DNA from: Tipula vernalis
Taxonomy: Eukaryota; Arthropoda; Insecta; Diptera; Tipulidae
Assembly (NCBI GenBank): GCA_958295665.1
Contig: OY282558.1
Span: 50,227,389 to 50,291,388 of the forward strand
Direction: 5' to 3'
DNA: 64,000 bases
Made by a program: the position numbers and the translations under genes. Under the pieces are notes generated by a model. That model ran no database searches and was not told where the DNA came from. It saw nothing but the letters and a program-made list of their open reading frames with translations. This document shows, in pieces, positions 59,315 to 64,000 of the stretch. Within the stretch, counting starts at the first letter, position 1. The number at the start of each line of letters is the position of its first letter.

Positions 59315-62105
59315 AATGTTTAGAAATAATCGAGCAATCAAAATGAAAATTGTCACAGCAATTACAGGTCTCGAAACCTATTGATAGAGGTATCAACCAT
59401 CGTAATCGGACCATTTTAGATTTTTGCCGCCCAAAAACTTGTGGGCTATAGCACAGTTGATTTTCAATAAAATTGAATTTTCTAAGAAATGTTTAGAAAT
59501 AATCGAGCAATCAAAATGAAAATTGTCACAGCAATTACAGGTCTCGAAACCTATTGATAGAGGTATCAACCATCGTAATCGGACCATTTTAGATTTTTGC
59601 CGCCCAAAAACTTGTGGGCTATAGCACAGTTGATTTTCAATAAAATTGAATTTTCTAAGAAATGTTTAGAAATAATCGAGAAAATTGTCACAGCAATTAC
59701 AGGTCTCGAAACCTATTGATAGAGGTATCAACCATCGTAATCGGAGCATTTTAGATTTTTGCCGCCCAAAAACTTGTGGGCTATAGCACAGTTGATTTTC
59801 AATAAAATTGAATTTTCTAAGAAATGTTAAGAAATAATCGAGCAATCAAAATGAAAATTGTCACAGCAATTACAGGTCCCGAAACCTATTGATAGAGGTA
59901 TCAACCATCGTAATCGGAGCATTTTAGATTTTAGCCGCCCAAAAACTTGTGGGCTATAGCACAGTTGATTTTCAATGAAATTGAATTTTCTAAGAAATGT
60001 TTAGAAATAATCGAGCAATCAAAATGAAAATTGTCACAGCAATTACAGGTCTCGAAACCTATTGATAGAGGTATCAACCATCGTAATCGGACCATTTTAG
60101 ATTTTTGCCGCCCAAAAAGTTGTGGGCTATAGCACAGTTGATTTTCAATAAAATTGAATTTTCTAAGAAATGTTTAGAAATAATCGAGAAAATTGTCACA
60201 GCAATTACAGGTCTCGAAACCTATTGATAGAGGTATCAACCATCGTAATCGGAGCATTTTAGATTTTTGCCGCCCAAAAACTTGTGGGCTATAGCACAGT
60301 TGATTTTCAATAAAATTGAATTTTCTAAGAAATGTTAAGAAATAATCGAGCAATCAAAATGAAAATTGTCACAGCTATTACAGGTCTCGAAACCTATTGA
60401 TAGAGGTATCAACCATCGTAATCGGACCATTTTAGATTTTTGCCGCCCAAAAAGTTGTGGGCTATAGCACAGTTGATTTTCAATAAAATTGAATTTTCTA
60501 AGAAATGTTTAGAAATAATCGAGCAATCAAAATGAAAATTGTCACAGCAATTACAGGTCCCGAAACCTATTGATAGAGGTATCAACCATCGTAATCGGAG
60601 CATTTTAGATTTTAGCCGCCCAAAAACTTGTGGGCTATAGCACAGTTGATTTTCAATAAAATTGAATTTTCTAAGAAATGTTTAGAAATAATCGAGCAAT
60701 CAAAATGAAAATTGTCACAGCTATTACAGGTCTCGAAACCTATTGATAGAGGTATCAACCATCGTAATCGGACCATTTTAGATTTTTGCCGCCCAAAAAG
60801 TTGTGGGCTATAGCACAGTTGATTTTCAATAAAATTGAATTTTCTAAGAAATGTTTAGAAATAATCGAGCAATCAAAATGAAAATTGTCACAGCAATTAC
60901 AGGTCCCGAAACCTATTGATAGAGGTATCAACCATCGTAATCGGAGCATTTTAGATTTTAGCCGCCCAAAAACTTGTGGGCTATAGCACAGTTGATTTTC
61001 AATAAAATTGAATTTTCTAAGAAATGTTTAGAAATAATCGAGCAATCAAAATGAAAATTGTCACAGCAATTACAGGTCCCGAAACCTATTGATAGAGGTA
61101 TCAACCATCGTAATCGGAGCATTTTAGATTTTAGCCGCCCAAAAACTTGTGGGCTATAGCACAGTTGATTTTCAATAAAATTGAATTTTCTAAGAAATGT
61201 TTAGAAATAATCGAGCAATCAAAATGAAAATTGTCACAGCAATTACAGGTCTCGAAACCTATTGATAGAGGTATCAACCATCGTAATCGGACCATTTTAG
61301 ATTTTTGCCGCCCAAAAACTTGTGGGCTATAGCACAGTTGATTTTCAATAAAATTGAATTTTCTAAGAAATGTTTAGAAATAATCGAGCAATCAAAATGA
61401 AAATTGTCACAGCAATTACAGGTCTCGAAACCTATTGATAGAGGTATCAACCATCGTAATCGGACCATTTTAGATTTTTGCCGCCCAAAAACTTGTGGGC
61501 TATAGCACAGTTGATTTTCAATAAAATTGAATTTTCTAAGAAATGTTTAGAAATAATCGAGCAATCTAAATGAAAATTGTCACAGCAATTACAGGTCTCG
61601 AAACCTATTGATAGAGGTATCAACCATCGTAATCGGAGCATTTTAGATTTTAGCCGCCCAAAAACTTGTGGGCTATAGCACAGTTGATTTTCAATAAAAT
61701 TGAATTTTCTAAGAAATGTTTAGAAATAATCGAGCAATCAAAATGAAAATTGTCACAGCTATTACAGGTCTCGAAACCTATTGATAGAGGTATCAACCAT
61801 CGTAATCGGACCATTTTAGATTTTTGCCGCCCAAAAAGTTGTGGGCTATAGCACAGTTGATTTTCAATAAAATTGAATTTTCTAAGAAATGTTTAGAAAT
61901 AATCGAGCAATCAAAATGAAAATTGTCACAGCAATTACAGGTCCCGAAACCTATTGATAGAGGTATCAACCATCGTAATCGGAGCATTTTAGATTTTAGC
62001 CGCCCAAAAACTTGTGGGCTATAGCACAGTTGATTTTCAATAAAATTGAATTTTCTAAGAAATGTTTAGAAATAATCGAGCAATCAAAATGAAAATTGTC
62101 ACAGC
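59315..62105 (+). repeat. 19-monomer satellite repeat, copy 2
   Basis: The 11-bp deletions lie at 59,678 and 60,186, again 508 bp apart, in the same variant context as copy 1. Confidence 0.85.
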
Positions 62106-62830
62106 TATTACAGGTCTCGAAACCTATTGATAGAGGTATCAACCATCGTAATCGGACCATTTTAGATTTTTGCCGCCCAAAAAGTTGTGGGCTATAGCAC
62201 AGTTGATTTTCAATAAAATTGAATTTTCTAAGAAATGTTTAGAAATAATCGAGCAATCAAAATGAAAATTGTCACAGCAATTACAGGTCCCGAAACCTAT
62301 TGATAGAGGTATCAACCATCGTAATCGGAGCATTTTAGATTTTAGCCGCCCAAAAACTTGTGGGCTATAGCACAGTTGATTTTCAATAAAATTGAATTTT
62401 CTAAGAAATGTTTAGAAATAATCGAGCAATCAAAATGAAAATTGTCACAGCAATTACAGGTCCCGAAACCTATTGATAGAGGTATCAACCATCGTAATCG
62501 GAGCATTTTAGATTTTAGCCGCCCAAAAACTTGTGGGCTATAGCACAGTTGATTTTCAATAAAATTGAATTTTCTAAGAAATGTTTAGAAATAATCGAGC
62601 AATCAAAATGAAAATTGTCACAGCAATTACAGGTCTCGAAACCTATTGATAGAGGTATCAACCATCGTAATCGGACCATTTTAGATTTTTGCCGCCCAAA
62701 AACTTGTGGGCTATAGCACAGTTGATTTTCAATAAAATTGAATTTTCTAAGAAATGTTTAGAAATAATCGAGCAATCAAAATGAAAATTGTCACAGCAAT
62801 TACAGGTCTCGAAACCTATTGATAGAGGTA

Positions 62831-64000
62831 TCAACCATCGTAATCGGACCATTTTAGATTTTTGCCGCCCAAAAACTTGTGGGCTATAGCACAGTTGATT
62901 TTCAATAAAATTGAATTTTCTAAGAAATGTTTAGAAATAATCGAGCAATCTAAATGAAAATTGTCACAGCAATTACAGGTCTCGAAACCTATTGATAGAG
63001 GTATCAACCATCGTAATCGGAGCATTTTAGATTTTTGCCGCCCAAAAACTTGTGGGCTATAGCACAGTTGATTTTCAATAAAATTGAATTTTCTAAGAAA
63101 TGTTAAGAAATAATCGAGCAATCAAAATGAAAATTGTCACAGCAATTACAGGTCCCGAAACCTATTGATAGAGGTATCAACCATCGTAATCGGAGCATTT
63201 TAGATTTTAGCCGCCCAAAAACTTGTGGGCTATAGCACAGTTGATTTTCAATGAAATTGAATTTTCTAAGAAATGTTTAGAAATAATCGAGCAATCAAAA
63301 TGAAAATTGTCACAGCTATTACAGGTCTCGAAACCTATTGATAGAGGTATCAACCATCGTAATCGGACCATTTTAGATTTTTGCCGCCCAAAAAGTTGTG
63401 GGCTATAGCACAGTTGATTTTCAATAAAATTGAATTTTCTAAGAAATGTTTAGAAATAATCGAGCAATCAAAATGAAAATTGTCACAGCAATTACAGGTC
63501 TCGAAACCTATTGATAGAGGTATCAACCATCGTAATCGGAGCATTTTAGATTTTAGCCGCCCAAAAACTTGTGGGCTATAGCACAGTTGATTTTCAATGA
63601 AATTGAATTTTCTAAGAAATGTTTAGAAATAATCGAGCAATCAAAATGAAAATTGTCACAGCTATTACAGGTCTCGAAACCTATTGATAGAGGTATCAAC
63701 CATCGTAATCGGACCATTTTAGATTTTTGCCGCCCAAAAAGTTGTGGGCTATAGCACAGTTGATTTTCAATAAAATTGAATTTTCTAAGAAATGTTTAGA
63801 AATAATCGAGCAATCAAAATGAAAATTGTCACAGCAATTACAGGTCTCGAAACCTATTGATAGAGGTATCAACCATCGTAATCGGACCATTTTAGATTTT
63901 TGCCGCCCAAAAACTTGTGGGCTATAGCACAGTTGATTTTCAATAAAATTGAATTTTCTAAGAAATGTTTAGAAATAATCGCGCAATGAAAATGAAAATT
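62831..64000 (+). repeat. Right-edge satellite block, copy of 50.07-51.24 kb
   Basis: The last bases of the window (TCGCGCAATGAAAATG, from 63,979) match the unusual unit at 51,221, so the array is cut in mid-repeat. Confidence 0.85.

Larger units (their letters stand above)
16235..64000 (+). repeat. 173-bp satellite DNA array, about 276 head-to-tail monomers
   Basis: One unit recurs every 173 bp for 47.8 kb, always in the same orientation, and runs off the right edge. Counting a consensus by hand from the G of GACCATTTTA gives 59 G or C (34%). Two stretches are nearly invariant: consensus positions about 35-110 and 137-173; most variants fall at position 3 (ACC/AGC), in GCC(G/T)CCC, in AAA(C/G)TT and around 118-138. 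Short dyads are TTGATA-N4-TATCAA, TCAAT-N3-ATTGA, GCTATAGC and GCCCA-N8-TGGGC. The repeated 60-96-codon frames on both strands are artefacts: 173 is not a multiple of three, and each simply spans one unit. A centromeric or pericentromeric role is plausible but inferred. Confidence 0.97.

Noticed and set aside
16651..63890. More than 150 near-identical reading frames of 60-96 codons on both strands of the array, which could look like a repeated peptide family
   Set aside because: Each frame simply covers one 173-bp unit plus about 22 bases. The unit is not a multiple of three, single-base variants create or remove the frames freely, and there is no codon-position bias in the variants.
16235..64000. 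CRISPR-like or phage-type repeat array
   Set aside because: Units are directly adjacent with no unique spacers, each is 173 bp, and the surroundings are eukaryotic transposons.
16235..64000. Hammerhead ribozyme in the satellite, as in some insect and salamander satellites
   Set aside because: I found no CTGANGA box with a paired GAAA in either strand of the consensus.
16235..64000. CENP-B box in the monomer
   Set aside because: The TTCG...A..CGGG pattern is not met on either strand; the CCCGAAACC stretch only resembles part of it.

Overview
ORGANISM AND SETTING. The window looks like heterochromatin from an arthropod nuclear genome, probably an insect. It is AT-rich, has no bacterial operon structure, and carries remnants of four eukaryotic transposon types: Gypsy-like LTR, CR1/Jockey-like non-LTR, R2-like non-LTR and Tc1/mariner. 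I found no intact host gene, tRNA, rRNA or CRISPR array. The species cannot be read from the sequence. LAYOUT. The first quarter (1 to about 16.2 kb) is a transposon graveyard. On the minus strand, 1-1154 holds a broken Gypsy-like gag and aspartic protease that runs off the left edge. At 1436-1603 is an unassigned coding-looking fragment with an internal 22-residue duplication. About 1.6-3.9 kb is AT-rich non-coding DNA with diverged repeats. From about 3.9 to 9.75 kb lies a nearly full-length plus-strand CR1/Jockey-like element: ORF1 with an N-terminal PHD-type zinc finger, split by a 1.65-kb insertion flanked by an apparent 11-bp target duplication and carrying one nonsense codon; an uninterrupted 991-codon ORF2 with endonuclease and reverse transcriptase; and a TAAA-type 3' tail. 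Next come plus-strand Gypsy pol debris (9.8-10.3 kb), a heavily mutated R2-like reverse transcriptase (about 11.0-12.9 kb), a reverse-oriented and internally deleted copy of a CR1/Jockey-like ORF2 (12.9-13.75 kb), diverged repeats (14.1-14.7 kb), a very AT-rich spacer, and a Tc1-like transposase fragment (15.9-16.23 kb). THE ARRAY. The remaining three quarters (16,235-64,000 and continuing past the right edge) is a head-to-tail satellite with a 173-bp monomer, about 34% GC in a hand-derived consensus, roughly 276 copies, all in one orientation and with no foreign insertion seen. The array starts abruptly inside the broken Tc1-like transposase, and its first monomers are the most divergent. Rare private variants show several levels of higher-order structure: dimers (346 bp), variable 3- to 6-mers, a 19-monomer repeat (offset 3,265 bp), a 36-monomer duplication (offset 6,228 bp) and a 74-monomer repeat (offset 12,758 bp). 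The monomer carries four short dyads, two of them in nearly invariant stretches. HOW IT FITS TOGETHER. The parts do not form a pathway. The picture is an edge of a young satellite domain, possibly centromeric or pericentromeric, bordering a nest of old transposons. The only possibly functional protein is the CR1/Jockey-like ORF2; the short reading frames in the satellite are by-products of the repeat.
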